From Aquimarina spongiae (GTDB lineage Bacteria > Bacteroidota > Bacteroidia > Flavobacteriales > Flavobacteriaceae), in contig NZ_FQYP01000004.1 in assembly GCF_900141785.1 (NCBI RefSeq), forward strand, positions 186,001 through 250,000: a DNA stretch of 64,000 bases, read 5' to 3'. Made by a program: the position numbers and the translations under genes. Positions 27,467-37,375 of this stretch are shown here, piece by piece (the stretch's first letter is position 1; each line of letters begins with the position of its first letter). The notes under the pieces are model-generated. The model worked only from the letters and a program-made list of their open reading frames with translations. It did no database searches and was not told where the DNA came from.

Positions 27467-29857
27467 CTAATTCGGATTTATGTTTTTTAAGATATGCTGT
27501 TTCGAGATTAAACTTCCGTCTGAAGCCATTCCTTCTACAAAAAACTGAATGTTCTCTAGTCCAGTGTCTGGGATTTTAAATCTTCCGGTTCCCGATCTAT
27601 CAAATTGCAGATTAGGTTGCCAATGTATAGCGCCATAATCAACAAAGAGTGGATCCAAATAATTTGAATACCCAGGATTATAATATTCTTTTGTAGGTTC
27701 AAAACCTCTTTTCGCCACATAATATGAAGATACTTTATCCACTCCTTCTGGTTTTTTAAAATACTCTAAAGGTTCTCTTCTAGTATATATGCGTATGGAT
27801 CCTGCTAATCCTCTTCCTCCTACGCCATATCCAATTTGATCCATATAAATTCTTTCTACATCTATCAAATTGTATCCCCATAAAATTCCAAAGTCTTCAT
27901 AAGGAATATCATCGATAAACAGAATAGGCGAAACTGGTCCTCTTACACTTACTGGTCTTCGTGCTCTTATGAATACGTTTGATGGGTTATCACGAAATAC
28001 AATAAACTTTTTTGTGGATTCGATATAATCCAAAACGCTAAAATGCATGAATACCAACTCTTTTGTAATTTCTACAGAATTCTGCAGAAAGTACTTTGGA
28101 ATTCGGCTTCGTTCCCGAATGTGCTTTTTTGTTTTTCCCTGGATCACAACCTCTTCAAGAAGTTCTACCTCATCACTAAAAAACTCTTGCGGGATTTGGA
28201 TATTGGGTAATCCTAATTCTTCTGTATTCATACTCAAAGAAACGCTTTGAGAAAATGATTTTTTAAACCGATTGGATTGTAATTGTAAATACATACCATT
28301 CTTAACAAAACTTCCGTCTGGCATGACTGCTGCTACTCTGATTTTTTCATTTTTTTCAGGGAAAAAGTTATCAATTTGAAAGCTATTATCTTCCTTCAAA
28401 TCGATAATCCTGGACCCGCTGTTTTTGGTAGGAAAGATATACGCTTGACGAATATCCTCTTTTACATTTTGAAATTTTCCTACCACCTTAAATCCTTGAT
28501 TGAATTCATATTGTGGTATGGAATTATAATTAAATATATTATTCCAGCTGTATTTGCTCCAACCCTGCGTGATTAACAACAAATCCAAATCATATCTTTT
28601 TTTCCTATCCACTTGGTGAAAGTAGTATTTGGAATTCTCCACATATCCTTTTAAATAAGGTTTTAACCATAATGCAGATCGAATATCATCTTCTGGATTA
28701 TAAGATTTGGTATTTGTAGGCAATACTGAAACGCTCATATCAAAATTAAGTTTAGGGTCTGTAGAAGTTGATATGGCAATAGTTAATGAGTCATTTTCTC
28801 GGGATTCGACAACCAGATTAAAATTATCATTGTACTCCTGGGTTTTTATTTCATTATAAACCAATCGTTCCAATATTGGTGTATTGTCCTGAAAAAGTGT
28901 AATAGTATTGACTCCTGAATATAGTTTGGCACGATCAATTGCTACTTCTTTTTTGGTTTGATTGGACATAAATTTTACCTTCACTTTTTTCGATTGATGA
29001 TTTTGCCGAATCATTAATTCATAATCTTTCTTTACGATTTCTTTAAGTGTATTGGGATTTGTATTGAATTCTATTGCCAAATATTCTTCAAAAAGATTAT
29101 TTAGGGTCATTGCTATCCCTTTGCTCTTTGCCTTAGGAAGCAATGTTTCTATTGCTCGTTTATTAAATGCTATTCGTGCCCTATATCGAACACCTTGCCT
29201 AGGTGTTATACAAAACTTACCTATTCCAAATGCATTAGAACTAAATGTGGTGATCGTCTTACCTTGGTCATCAACAATACTACCCTCTGTGAAAGCCACA
29301 CTTCTTCCTGTTGTATTGATCAATTTAAAACCAACGGTGTTTTTAGTATCTGCCACCAAATGCCCCCCTTCAGGAAGCAGCTGAAAGTCGTATTGTATCT
29401 TCTTTGTTGTCTCATCTTTTGCAACTCCATTAATAATGTTGATCCTTTTGGTATAAGATTCGTCTTCCAAGAAATTGTTCATCCAATTGGTAGAAACCCT
29501 TAAATAATAAGTTCCACTTGTCAATGTCGAATCCACTTTTATATTGCCTTTCATACTTCCTTCGTATCCTAAAAAAAGGCCATCGTACACTTCCTTTCCT
29601 TGTTCATCAAATAGTTCTACATTGAAGTTTGTGGTATTAAAAGAAGGTCGTTGGCTTTGTTGGTCATAAGCGTATCCTTTGAACCAAATTTCTTCACCAG
29701 CAAGATAAGTGTCTTTATTAAGATGCAGATAGAGTGTTTCTCTGGGAAACTCAAAATAAGAAGCATTGGCTTGCTCTGGAGTAATCTTTACCTCATTTTG
29801 AGCGAGCATAGTATTTGAAAGAAAAAGTAAAACAAAAAGGCGTAAAAGATGATTCAT
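27467..29857 (-). CDS. MG2/TonB-plug protein, array copy 1 (most divergent)
   Basis: A 796-residue exported protein of unknown function. Signal peptide at about 1-19 (LLFLSNTMLAQ). Residues of about 35-140 form a macroglobulin (MG2)-like beta domain: PRETLYLHLNKDTYLAGEEI, WFKGYAYD, LTSGTYYLRVSTNWM. Beta-rich domains follow, including LLPEGGHLVADTKNTVGFKL. At about 620-710 comes a plug-like segment (ILFIDDIPYEDFGILWGYN, VERIYMDQIGYGVGGRG, GSIRIYTRRE) as in TonB-dependent receptors, but there is no beta-barrel. The last 70 residues are an Ig-like domain (NYGAIHWQPNLQFDRSGTGR). It is the distal member of the four-gene array and the least similar to the rest, and it has the shortest variable loop. 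Confidence 0.8.
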   Translation of the reverse strand: MNHLLRLFVLLFLSNTMLAQNEVKITPEQANASYFEFPRETLYLHLNKDTYLAGEEIWFKGYAYDQQSQRPSFNTTNFNVELFDEQGKEVYDGLFLGYEGSMKGNIKVDSTLTSGTYYLRVSTNWMNNFLEDESYTKRINIINGVAKDETTKKIQYDFQLLPEGGHLVADTKNTVGFKLINTTGRSVAFTEGSIVDDQGKTITTFSSNAFGIGKFCITPRQGVRYRARIAFNKRAIETLLPKAKSKGIAMTLNNLFEEYLAIEFNTNPNTLKEIVKKDYELMIRQNHQSKKVKVKFMSNQTKKEVAIDRAKLYSGVNTITLFQDNTPILERLVYNEIKTQEYNDNFNLVVESRENDSLTIAISTSTDPKLNFDMSVSVLPTNTKSYNPEDDIRSALWLKPYLKGYVENSKYYFHQVDRKKRYDLDLLLITQGWSKYSWNNIFNYNSIPQYEFNQGFKVVGKFQNVKEDIRQAYIFPTKNSGSRIIDLKEDNSFQIDNFFPEKNEKIRVAAVMPDGSFVKNGMYLQLQSNRFKKSFSQSVSLSMNTEELGLPNIQIPQEFFSDEVELLEEVVIQGKTKKHIRERSRIPKYFLQNSVEITKELVFMHFSVLDYIESTKKFIVFRDNPSNVFIRARRPVSVRGPVSPILFIDDIPYEDFGILWGYNLIDVERIYMDQIGYGVGGRGLAGSIRIYTRREPLEYFKKPEGVDKVSSYYVAKRGFEPTKEYYNPGYSNYLDPLFVDYGAIHWQPNLQFDRSGTGRFKIPDTGLENIQFFVEGMASDGSLISKQHILKNINPN

Positions 29858-29942
29858 ATATAGTGAGTATTAAAGTTAGTTACCAATTATTATCTCGTGT
29901 TCAAATATTTTGAAGCATTCAAACACGATATTCTTATTAAGT

Positions 29943-32393
29943 TTAGTTCCCCTTTGCTTTATTTACAATCTGAGTTTTAGAAATTAAAGTGCCATCTCCC
30001 AGCATTCCCTCGATGTGTAAGGTTATTTCATCAAGGCCTGTATTTGGGATTTTGAATATGGCTAGTCCATTTTCGTCAAATGCTAACTTGGGGTGCCAAG
30101 AAATCGTTCCATAATTCACAAAAAACGGATCGGTATAGGTAATGTATCCGGGATTATAAAACTCTTTTACGGGTTCAAACCCTTTTTTAAATTCGTATTC
30201 TAGATAATCCTGATTTGGTGTTCGTGTTCGAAGTAATGGGAATCGTCTGGTGTAAATACGTATCGAACCTCCTCGTCCTCCTCTAGAACCAGCACCATAG
30301 TTCGTTCTATCCATATAGATTCTATCCACATCTTGCGTTCTATAATCCCATAGGATACCATAATCTGATAATAAAACATCATCCAAATAAACAGCCACAG
30401 GTTTGGGTTGATCTTCCTCCTCGGGATCAGGAAGTGCTAGTTGTCCACTGCCACTAGTAGAACCTATCGAACTAACAACAGCACCACCAATAGGAAGTAT
30501 TGATATATCGGTTGGACTTTGATTGAACACTCTAAACTTTCCCGTTGACCTGATATAATCTAATATTGAAAAGTACTGCTCGGCTTTCTCTAAAGTTATT
30601 TTTGTCGAATTCAAATGAAAATACTTCGGAATGCTTATTCGACTTGTTTTCTTTAACTCCTTTTGGCTACTCCCTTTTAACTGTACTGCCTCCAATTCTT
30701 GGATATTGTAAGTAAAATTATACGGTACTACTACCTTGTTCTGTATTCTTTGTTCAGATTGTCTTTCTGAAATTGGAGATATGTTGACAAAAGGTCGATT
30801 GATTCTTTCGGATTGTACCTGAAGATAAGCTCCTGATTTTTTAAAACTTCCCTTAGCCATAATCCCAGAAATTTTAAGTTTCTCTCCTTTTTGTGGGAAA
30901 AAATGCGCTACCTCAAAAGTGTTGTCTTGATTCACCTGCACTAACTTGGCTCCATTATTAATCGACGGATAAAAATATACCTTATCGACCTTGATCTTTT
31001 TCTTGTTTTGAATCTTACCAGTAATCTTAAAACCTTGATTGAAATTATAGCGAACCTCTGGAGTGTGCTTAAAAATATTTTCCCAGGTATATTTACTCCA
31101 CCCTTGAGAGATCAATAGTACATCCAGATCATATATTTTATCACGATCAATATTGGTAAAATAATGCTTCGCATTTTCTATATATCCCTTAAGGTAGGGT
31201 TGTAGTAACATTGCAGACCGTATATTATCTTGATGTTCATATGCTTTGGTCTCTGACGGCAATACAGAAACACTAAGATCATAGGCAGCATATGTATTTG
31301 GTGCTTGCACTGCTATAGATACAGAATCTGATGAGCTGGTATTTCTCACAATAGTAATCTTGTCCTCTTTGGCATCGACAGGATTAAAAATCAATCGTTC
31401 CAAAACAGGTGTATTCTCTTTGAAAAGGGTTATGGTGTTCACTCCTGTATACAAATCCGAACGTGGAATAGAAATCGTTTTCTCTAGTTCTTTTGGTTTG
31501 AAATATATTTTCATCTTTTTTGAAAGATGATTCTTTCGGATGAGTACCATATAATTGCTAAACACTAATTCTTTTATAGTTGCCTCATTAGTATTAAACT
31601 GCATGACTACCTCATTTTCCAAAAGGTTATTAATGCTCAAACTAACACCTTTATCATGAATCTCTGGGAATGCTGCTTCAACTTCATGTCCATCTTTAAG
31701 TCTAATGAATGCCCGATATTGTTTACCTGGTACTGGAGTGATGTTGAATTTACCCAATCCTAAAGTATTCGAAGAAAAGGTAGTCACTTCATTACCCAAC
31801 TCATCTTGAACTACACCTTGATCAAACCCAACACCATACCCTTGATCATTAATTAATTTGAAACCTATAGTGTTGAATGTATTGTACACTACATGCCCAC
31901 TTTCAGGAAGTAGTTGGAAATCATAGCTTTCTATTTTCTTTGGAGTTTGTGCAGGAAGTTCATCCTTGATGATACGTATCTTTTTGGTGTACGTCTCATC
32001 TTCTATAAAATTATGCATCCAATGGGTAGATGCTCTTATGTAGTAGGTGCCACTATTCCAGTTAGAATCTACAAGAATATTCCCTCGAAAACTACCATTG
32101 TTTCCCATAAAAACTCCATCATAGACTTCATTTCCCTGTTCGTCAAAAATTTCAACCTCAAAATTAGTGGTATTTAACGAAGGTAAATTGTTTTTTTGAT
32201 CATAGGCGTAACCTTTAAACCAGATTTCTTCTCCAGTAATATAGGTGCTCTTATTGACATGAAGATATAGTGTCTCTCTAGGGATATTAAAATAAGAAGC
32301 ATTGGCTTGTTCTACTGTAATGTCCTGATTTTGTGAAAAAACAGGGAATACAGAGAGTAATAGGGTGAACAACCCAAACAGATAGCTTTTCAT
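29943..32393 (-). CDS. MG2/TonB-plug protein, array copy 2
   Basis: An 816-residue exported paralogue with signal peptide at about 1-20 (LLLSVFPVFSQ). The MG2-like domain has PRETLYLHVNKSTYITGEEI and SGTYYIRASTHWMHNF. Shared landmarks down the chain are QLLPESGHVVYNTFNTIGF, NTITLFKENTPVLERLIFNP, LSVSVLPSETKAYEH and LLISQGWSKYTWENIF. The plug-like segment (VAVYLDDVLLSDYGILWDYR, VDRIYMDRTNYGAGSRGGRG) is preceded by the longest variable loop of the array, rich in Ser, Gly and acidic residues (GSTSGSGQLALPDPEEEDQP). No beta-barrel and no T9SS sorting domain are seen, so the protein is probably periplasmic or attached to the outer membrane by partners. Confidence 0.8.
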   Translation of the reverse strand: MKSYLFGLFTLLLSVFPVFSQNQDITVEQANASYFNIPRETLYLHVNKSTYITGEEIWFKGYAYDQKNNLPSLNTTNFEVEIFDEQGNEVYDGVFMGNNGSFRGNILVDSNWNSGTYYIRASTHWMHNFIEDETYTKKIRIIKDELPAQTPKKIESYDFQLLPESGHVVYNTFNTIGFKLINDQGYGVGFDQGVVQDELGNEVTTFSSNTLGLGKFNITPVPGKQYRAFIRLKDGHEVEAAFPEIHDKGVSLSINNLLENEVVMQFNTNEATIKELVFSNYMVLIRKNHLSKKMKIYFKPKELEKTISIPRSDLYTGVNTITLFKENTPVLERLIFNPVDAKEDKITIVRNTSSSDSVSIAVQAPNTYAAYDLSVSVLPSETKAYEHQDNIRSAMLLQPYLKGYIENAKHYFTNIDRDKIYDLDVLLISQGWSKYTWENIFKHTPEVRYNFNQGFKITGKIQNKKKIKVDKVYFYPSINNGAKLVQVNQDNTFEVAHFFPQKGEKLKISGIMAKGSFKKSGAYLQVQSERINRPFVNISPISERQSEQRIQNKVVVPYNFTYNIQELEAVQLKGSSQKELKKTSRISIPKYFHLNSTKITLEKAEQYFSILDYIRSTGKFRVFNQSPTDISILPIGGAVVSSIGSTSGSGQLALPDPEEEDQPKPVAVYLDDVLLSDYGILWDYRTQDVDRIYMDRTNYGAGSRGGRGGSIRIYTRRFPLLRTRTPNQDYLEYEFKKGFEPVKEFYNPGYITYTDPFFVNYGTISWHPKLAFDENGLAIFKIPNTGLDEITLHIEGMLGDGTLISKTQIVNKAKGN

Positions 32394-32451
32394 ATGTTTT
32401 CTATGAATTAGATGTAGTTAGTTACTTAGATTATAAATGTTGTATTGGGAG

Positions 32452-34857
32452 TTATTTTATCTTGTGTGTTTTAGAAATCAAGCTACCATCGCTCATCATT
32501 CCCTCCAGGTGCAAGGTTATATTTTCTAAGCCTGTATTGGGGATCTTAAACACAGCCGTGCCTGTATTATCAAAATGCAATCTGGGTTGCCAGTGTATAG
32601 CTCCATAATTCACAAAAAAAGGATCTTTATAATTGGTATATCCAGGGTTGTAAAATTCTTTGGTAGGCTCAAAACCTTTGGTAAACTCATATTCCAGATA
32701 GTTCTTATCTCCATCATGGGTTCTTACTAATGGATATCTTCGTGTATATAACCTAATCGTTGGTCCTGCTCCTCTTGCACCTGCACCATACCCAATAAAA
32801 TCAGTATATATTCTATCCACATCTGCGGTTCTCAAATCCCATAAAATTCCCAAGTCCGCAAGTAGAAAATCATCCAAATAAACATTTACACCTGTTCCAA
32901 CTCCAATAGGTGGTGCCTGACCAACTGGTAAACTTATAGTAGTTCCTCTTCTAGTAAGAATACGTACAAATGAAGCATTGTCTCTTTGCACATTAAATTT
33001 TCCTGTGGATTGAATATAATCTAATATTGAATAATACTGCTCTGCTTTCTCTAGCGTAATCTTTTTAGAATTCAACTCAAAGAATTTTGGGATTTGTATG
33101 CTACTTGTTCTTTCCAATTCCTTTTGGCTACTTCCTTTTAGCTCTACAGTCTCCAGCTCTTGTACATCACTCAAAAAATTATAGGGTACTACTACCTTAT
33201 TTTGGATCTTTTGGGTATACTGTTTGTCTGCTACAGGAAAAGTATTGAAAAATGGTCGGTGTATCCGGTCAGATTGCACCTGCAGATATAGTCCTGATTT
33301 CTTAAAATCTCCCTTGGTTTTAATCCCTGAGATTCTTAGTTTTTCTCCTTTTTGCGGGAAGAAATTATCGATTTCAAAAGTATTATCTTGATTTACCTCA
33401 ACAAGTTTTGCCCCATTATTGATCGTTGGATATAGATATACATTATCCACTTCTTCTCTTTTCCTGTCCTGAATCTTACCTGTAATTCTGAAGCCTTGAT
33501 TAAAGTTATATTTAACTTTTGGACTGCTATTAAAGATGTTTTTCCATTTGTATTTACTCCATCCTTGGGTAATCAGTAACAAATCCAGATCGTATATCTT
33601 ATCTCTGTCAACATTGGTAAAATATCGCTTCTCGTTTTCTATAAAACCTTTTATGTACGGTCTTAGCAACATTGCCGAATGAATATTATCTGTATGCGCA
33701 TAGGCTTTGGTCTCCGATGGTAATACAGAAACACTAAGATCATACGCATGGTCCCAACTGGGTGCCGCAACTTCTACCATCAAAGAATCCGTTGTTGTGC
33801 TGTAAGTACTTACTTTGATCCCATCATCTTGTATATTGATCGGGTTAAATACCAGACGTTCCAAAACAGGCATATCTTCTTTAAAAAGGGTCAATATGTT
33901 CATTCCTTCATATAAGTCTGAACGTTTTATCGACAGTTTCTTTTTCAACTCCTTCGCCTTAAAGCGAACTTTTACCTTTTTAGAGAGATGATCATTTCTA
34001 ATAAGTATTGCATAGTTGTCCTTTATGAGTTCCTTTATAGTAGCAGTATTCGTATTGAGCTCTACCGCGAGTTCCTCATCAATTAAATTATTAATGCTTA
34101 TACTAACTCCTTTCTTTTCAATTTGTGGAAATTTCCCTTCAATTTCACGACCATCTTTAAGTTTGATAAGCGCTCGATAGGTCTTACCCAACCTAGGTGC
34201 AATATTGAACTTACCTAGACCTAATGCATTTGATGAAAAGGTAGTCACCTCATTACCCAGCTCATCCTGAATCACACCACGATCAAAGGTAATACCATAT
34301 CCCTGGTCATTGATGAGTTTGAAACCGATGGTGTTAAAGGTGTTCGCAACTACATGCCCTCCTTCAGGAAGTAATTGAAAGTCATATTGAGTGTTTTCTG
34401 AAGTTACCACCTCTGGTAGCTCGTCCTTGATGATGCGTATCTTTTTGGTGTACGTTTCATCCTCGACAAAATTGTGCATCCAATGGGTAGAGGTTCTCAT
34501 AAAATACGTACCACTACTCCAGGTAGAATCTACTTTTATATTCCCTTGAAAGCTGCCATTGCTGCCTATAAAGACCCCATCATAGACCTCATTACCTTGT
34601 TCATCAAAAATCTCGACTTCAAAATTGGTGGTATTGATAGAAGGAAGGTTATTTTGCCGATCATAGGCATATCCTTTAAACCAAATCTCCTCGCCAGTAA
34701 CATAGGTGCTCTTGTTAACATGAAGATATAAGGTTTCTCGGGGAACTTCAAAATAAGAAGCATTGGCTTCTTCTACAGTAACAATATCTCCGCCTTGTGC
34801 AAAAACGGGGAGTGAAATAAACAGTAAGGCCAAAAATTGAAATAGATGGTTTTTCAT
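32452..34857 (-). CDS. MG2/TonB-plug protein, array copy 3
   Basis: An 801-residue exported paralogue, closest to copy 4. Signal peptide at about 1-20 (FLALLFISLPVFAQ). The MG2-like domain spans about 35-145 (PRETLYLHVNKSTYVTGEEI, SSGTYFMRTSTHWMHNFVED). The middle shares LPEGGHVVANTFNTIGFKL, SVSVLPSETKAYAHTDNI and LLITQGWSKYKWKNIF. The plug-like part has VNVYLDDFLLADLGILWDLR and VDRIYTDFIGYGAGARG but reads GPTIRLYTRR, where the other copies have GSIRIYTRR. The variable loop is about 20 residues (TTISLPVGQAPPIGVGTG). The C-terminal Ig-like part ends in SDGSLISKTHKIK. Confidence 0.8.
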   Translation of the reverse strand: MKNHLFQFLALLFISLPVFAQGGDIVTVEEANASYFEVPRETLYLHVNKSTYVTGEEIWFKGYAYDRQNNLPSINTTNFEVEIFDEQGNEVYDGVFIGSNGSFQGNIKVDSTWSSGTYFMRTSTHWMHNFVEDETYTKKIRIIKDELPEVVTSENTQYDFQLLPEGGHVVANTFNTIGFKLINDQGYGITFDRGVIQDELGNEVTTFSSNALGLGKFNIAPRLGKTYRALIKLKDGREIEGKFPQIEKKGVSISINNLIDEELAVELNTNTATIKELIKDNYAILIRNDHLSKKVKVRFKAKELKKKLSIKRSDLYEGMNILTLFKEDMPVLERLVFNPINIQDDGIKVSTYSTTTDSLMVEVAAPSWDHAYDLSVSVLPSETKAYAHTDNIHSAMLLRPYIKGFIENEKRYFTNVDRDKIYDLDLLLITQGWSKYKWKNIFNSSPKVKYNFNQGFRITGKIQDRKREEVDNVYLYPTINNGAKLVEVNQDNTFEIDNFFPQKGEKLRISGIKTKGDFKKSGLYLQVQSDRIHRPFFNTFPVADKQYTQKIQNKVVVPYNFLSDVQELETVELKGSSQKELERTSSIQIPKFFELNSKKITLEKAEQYYSILDYIQSTGKFNVQRDNASFVRILTRRGTTISLPVGQAPPIGVGTGVNVYLDDFLLADLGILWDLRTADVDRIYTDFIGYGAGARGAGPTIRLYTRRYPLVRTHDGDKNYLEYEFTKGFEPTKEFYNPGYTNYKDPFFVNYGAIHWQPRLHFDNTGTAVFKIPNTGLENITLHLEGMMSDGSLISKTHKIK

Positions 34858-34915
34858 ACGCTTTTTATGAATTAGATAAGTTAGTTGCTTCGTTTAGAAC
34901 TACTTTGTTGTTTGA

Positions 34916-37342
34916 TTACTTTACCTTTTGTGTTTTAGAAACTAAGCTCCCATCACTCATCATTCCTTCGATGTGTAAGGTTACATTTTCTAATCCCGTA
35001 TTTGGGATTTTAAACACAGCGGTACCTGTTTTATCAAAACGTAATCTAGGCTGCCAATATATGGCTCCATAATTCACAAAAAACGGATCTTTATAATTGG
35101 TATATCCGGGATTATAAAACTCTTTGGTAGGCTCAAAACCTTTGGTAAACTCATATTCCAGATACTCCTTATCCTTATTATCACCTCTTACCAACGGATA
35201 TCTTCTAGTATATATCCTAATCGATCCAGCTGCTCCAGCTCTGGCACCTCCTCCATAACTAACTCTATCCATATAAATACGATCTACATCGGCGGTTCTT
35301 AAATCCCATAGAATACTTAATTCTGAGAGTAAAATTTCATCCAGATAGACAGCTACATCTGTTCCTTCCGACAATTGATCCAATATTTCTAACGTCGGGT
35401 CTTGCCCAACAGGAAGGCTATATTCTGGAGCCCAGGGAGGTAAAATACGTACAAAAGATGCATTATCTCGTAGTACTTTGAACTTTCGTGTGGACTGAAT
35501 GTAGTCCAAAACAGAATAATATTGTTCTGCTTTTTCGAGTGTAATTTTCTTAGAATTCAGTTCAAAGAACTTTGGGATTTGAATACTGCTAGTTCTCCCG
35601 AATTCTTCCTCAGCTTCTCCTTCTAATTCTACAGTCTCTAGCTCTTGTACATCACTCAAAAAGTTATAGGGTACTACTACCTTATTCTGGATCTTTTGGG
35701 TATACAGTCTATCCACTACAGGAAATGTATTCAAGAATGGTCGGTGTATTCGGTTGGATTGTACCTGAAGGTATAGTCCCGACTTATTAAAATCCCCTTG
35801 AGCTGCTATCCCCGAGATCCTTAATTTCTCTCCTTTTTGTGGGAAAAAGTTATCGATCTCAAACGTATTATCTTGATTTACCTGTACAAGCTTTGCTCCG
35901 TTGTTGATGGTTGGATATAGATATACTTTATCTACCGCTTCTCTTTTTTTGTCCTGGATCTTACCTGTAATTCTGAAGCCTTGATTAAAGTCATATTTAA
36001 CCTCTGGATTGGTATTAAAGATGTTTTCCCATTTGAACTTGCTCCATCCTTGAGTGATCAGTAACAAATCCAAATCGTAAATGTTATCTCGATCAATATT
36101 GGTAAAATAACGCTTCTCGTTTTCTATAAAACCTTTGATATAAGGTCTTAGTAACATTGCCGAATGGATATTATCTGAATGCGAATAGGCTTTGGTCTCT
36201 GTAGGGAGTACGGATACACTTAGATCATATGCGCTATCCCAATTAGATAATGCTACAGCGATTGACAAAGAATCCTTTGTCGCGCCATAAGCACTTACTT
36301 TGATCCCATCATTTTGTATGTTGATTGGATTAAACACTAGGCGTTCCAAAACAGGCATATCTTCTTTAAAAAGGGTCAATATGTTCATTCCGGCATATAG
36401 GTCTGACCGCTTTATGGATAGTTTCTTTTTTAACTCTTTTCCTCTAAAACGGACTTTTACCTTTTTGGAAAGATGATCATTTCTGATGAGTATCGTATAA
36501 TCGTCTTTTAGTAACTCCTTTATCGTATTGGTATTGGTATTAAGCTCTATCGCTAACTCATCTTCGATCAGATTATTGATACTTATACTAATTCCCTTTC
36601 TTTCAATTTGTGGAAATTTACCTTCAATTTCACTGCCATCATTGAGTTTGATCAATGCACGATAAGTCTTGCCTAATGTAGGTGTAATATTGAATTTACC
36701 TAATCCCAATTCATTAGAAGAAAATGTAGTCACTTCATTGCCCGACTCATCCTGAATCACACCACGATCAAAAGCTACACCATATCCCTGATCATTAATC
36801 AATTTGAAGCCAATAGTGTTGAACGTATTAGCTACCACATGTCCTCCTTCTGGAAGTAACTGAAAATCATATTGTACATTTTCTGAAGTTACTACTTCTG
36901 GTAACTCGTCCTTGATAATACGTATCTTTTTGGTATAGGTCTCGTCCTCTGCAAAATTATGCATCCAATGGGTAGAGGCTCTCATAAAATAGGTACCACT
37001 ACTCCAGGTAGAGTCCACTTTTATATTTCCTTGAAAACTACCATTGTTGCCCATAAAGACTCCATCGTAGATTTCTTTACCCTGTTCATCAAAAATTTCA
37101 ACTTCAAAATTGGTAGAATTAATCGAAGGAAGATTGTTTTGTCGATCATATGCATATCCCTTAAACCAGATCTCTTCTCCAGTAACATAAGCACTCTTAT
37201 TAACATGAAGATACAAGGTCTCTCGGGGAACTTCAAAATAAGAAGCATTGGCTTCTTCTACAGTAACAATATCTCCGTCTTGCGCAAAAACGGGAAGTGA
37301 AATAAACAGTAAGGCCAGAAATCTAAATAGATGGTTTTTCAT
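34916..37342 (-). CDS. MG2/TonB-plug protein, array copy 4 (first transcribed)
   Basis: An 808-residue exported paralogue and the promoter-proximal member of the array. Signal peptide at about 1-20, nearly identical to copy 3. Same layout: MG2-like domain, middle beta domains with LLITQGWSKFKWENIFNTNP, the segment VPYNFLSDVQELETVELEGE, plug-like VAVYLDEILLSELSILWDLR and VDRIYMDRVSYGGGARAG, then GSIRIYTRRYP and an Ig-like end. The loop before the plug strand is about 30 residues and differs almost entirely from copy 3 (PEYSLPVGQDPTLEILDQLS), although flanking residues are nearly identical. The 37343-37375 leader is short; I see no exact TAnnTTTG box in it. Confidence 0.8.
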   Translation of the reverse strand: MKNHLFRFLALLFISLPVFAQDGDIVTVEEANASYFEVPRETLYLHVNKSAYVTGEEIWFKGYAYDRQNNLPSINSTNFEVEIFDEQGKEIYDGVFMGNNGSFQGNIKVDSTWSSGTYFMRASTHWMHNFAEDETYTKKIRIIKDELPEVVTSENVQYDFQLLPEGGHVVANTFNTIGFKLINDQGYGVAFDRGVIQDESGNEVTTFSSNELGLGKFNITPTLGKTYRALIKLNDGSEIEGKFPQIERKGISISINNLIEDELAIELNTNTNTIKELLKDDYTILIRNDHLSKKVKVRFRGKELKKKLSIKRSDLYAGMNILTLFKEDMPVLERLVFNPINIQNDGIKVSAYGATKDSLSIAVALSNWDSAYDLSVSVLPTETKAYSHSDNIHSAMLLRPYIKGFIENEKRYFTNIDRDNIYDLDLLLITQGWSKFKWENIFNTNPEVKYDFNQGFRITGKIQDKKREAVDKVYLYPTINNGAKLVQVNQDNTFEIDNFFPQKGEKLRISGIAAQGDFNKSGLYLQVQSNRIHRPFLNTFPVVDRLYTQKIQNKVVVPYNFLSDVQELETVELEGEAEEEFGRTSSIQIPKFFELNSKKITLEKAEQYYSVLDYIQSTRKFKVLRDNASFVRILPPWAPEYSLPVGQDPTLEILDQLSEGTDVAVYLDEILLSELSILWDLRTADVDRIYMDRVSYGGGARAGAAGSIRIYTRRYPLVRGDNKDKEYLEYEFTKGFEPTKEFYNPGYTNYKDPFFVNYGAIYWQPRLRFDKTGTAVFKIPNTGLENVTLHIEGMMSDGSLVSKTQKVK

Positions 37343-37375
37343 AAGCTTTGTGAATTATTGAGTTGATTACTAGAC

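Larger units (their letters stand above)
27467..37342 (-). repeat. Tandem array of four paralogous MG2/TonB-plug genes
   Basis: Four head-to-tail genes of 796, 816, 801 and 808 codons, separated by 58-85 bases, are clearly copies of one ancestor. The copies at 32452 and 34916 are closest: by eye about 10 differences in the first 151 residues and nearly the same signal peptide. The copy at 29943 is intermediate and the one at 27467 most diverged. Even the spacer before copies 2 and 3 is conserved (tatgaattagat block at 32402 and 34866), so duplication included the intergenic DNA. Confidence 0.9.

Noticed and set aside
29895..29928. Hairpin (TCGTGTT/AACACGA) between array copies 1 and 2 as a terminator
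   Set aside because: The stem has only 7 pairs, a long loop and no T run on the minus strand, so termination is not supported.
34566..37248. Minus-strand frames at 34566-34763 and 37021-37248 with similar sequences
   Set aside because: They are similar only because they are the same shifted frame of two recent paralogues; they lie fully inside the MG2/plug genes.
27467..37342. SusC-type nutrient receptors
   Set aside because: The plug-like part is near the C-terminus and no barrel or SusD partner follows, so these are not functional TonB-dependent transporters by themselves.
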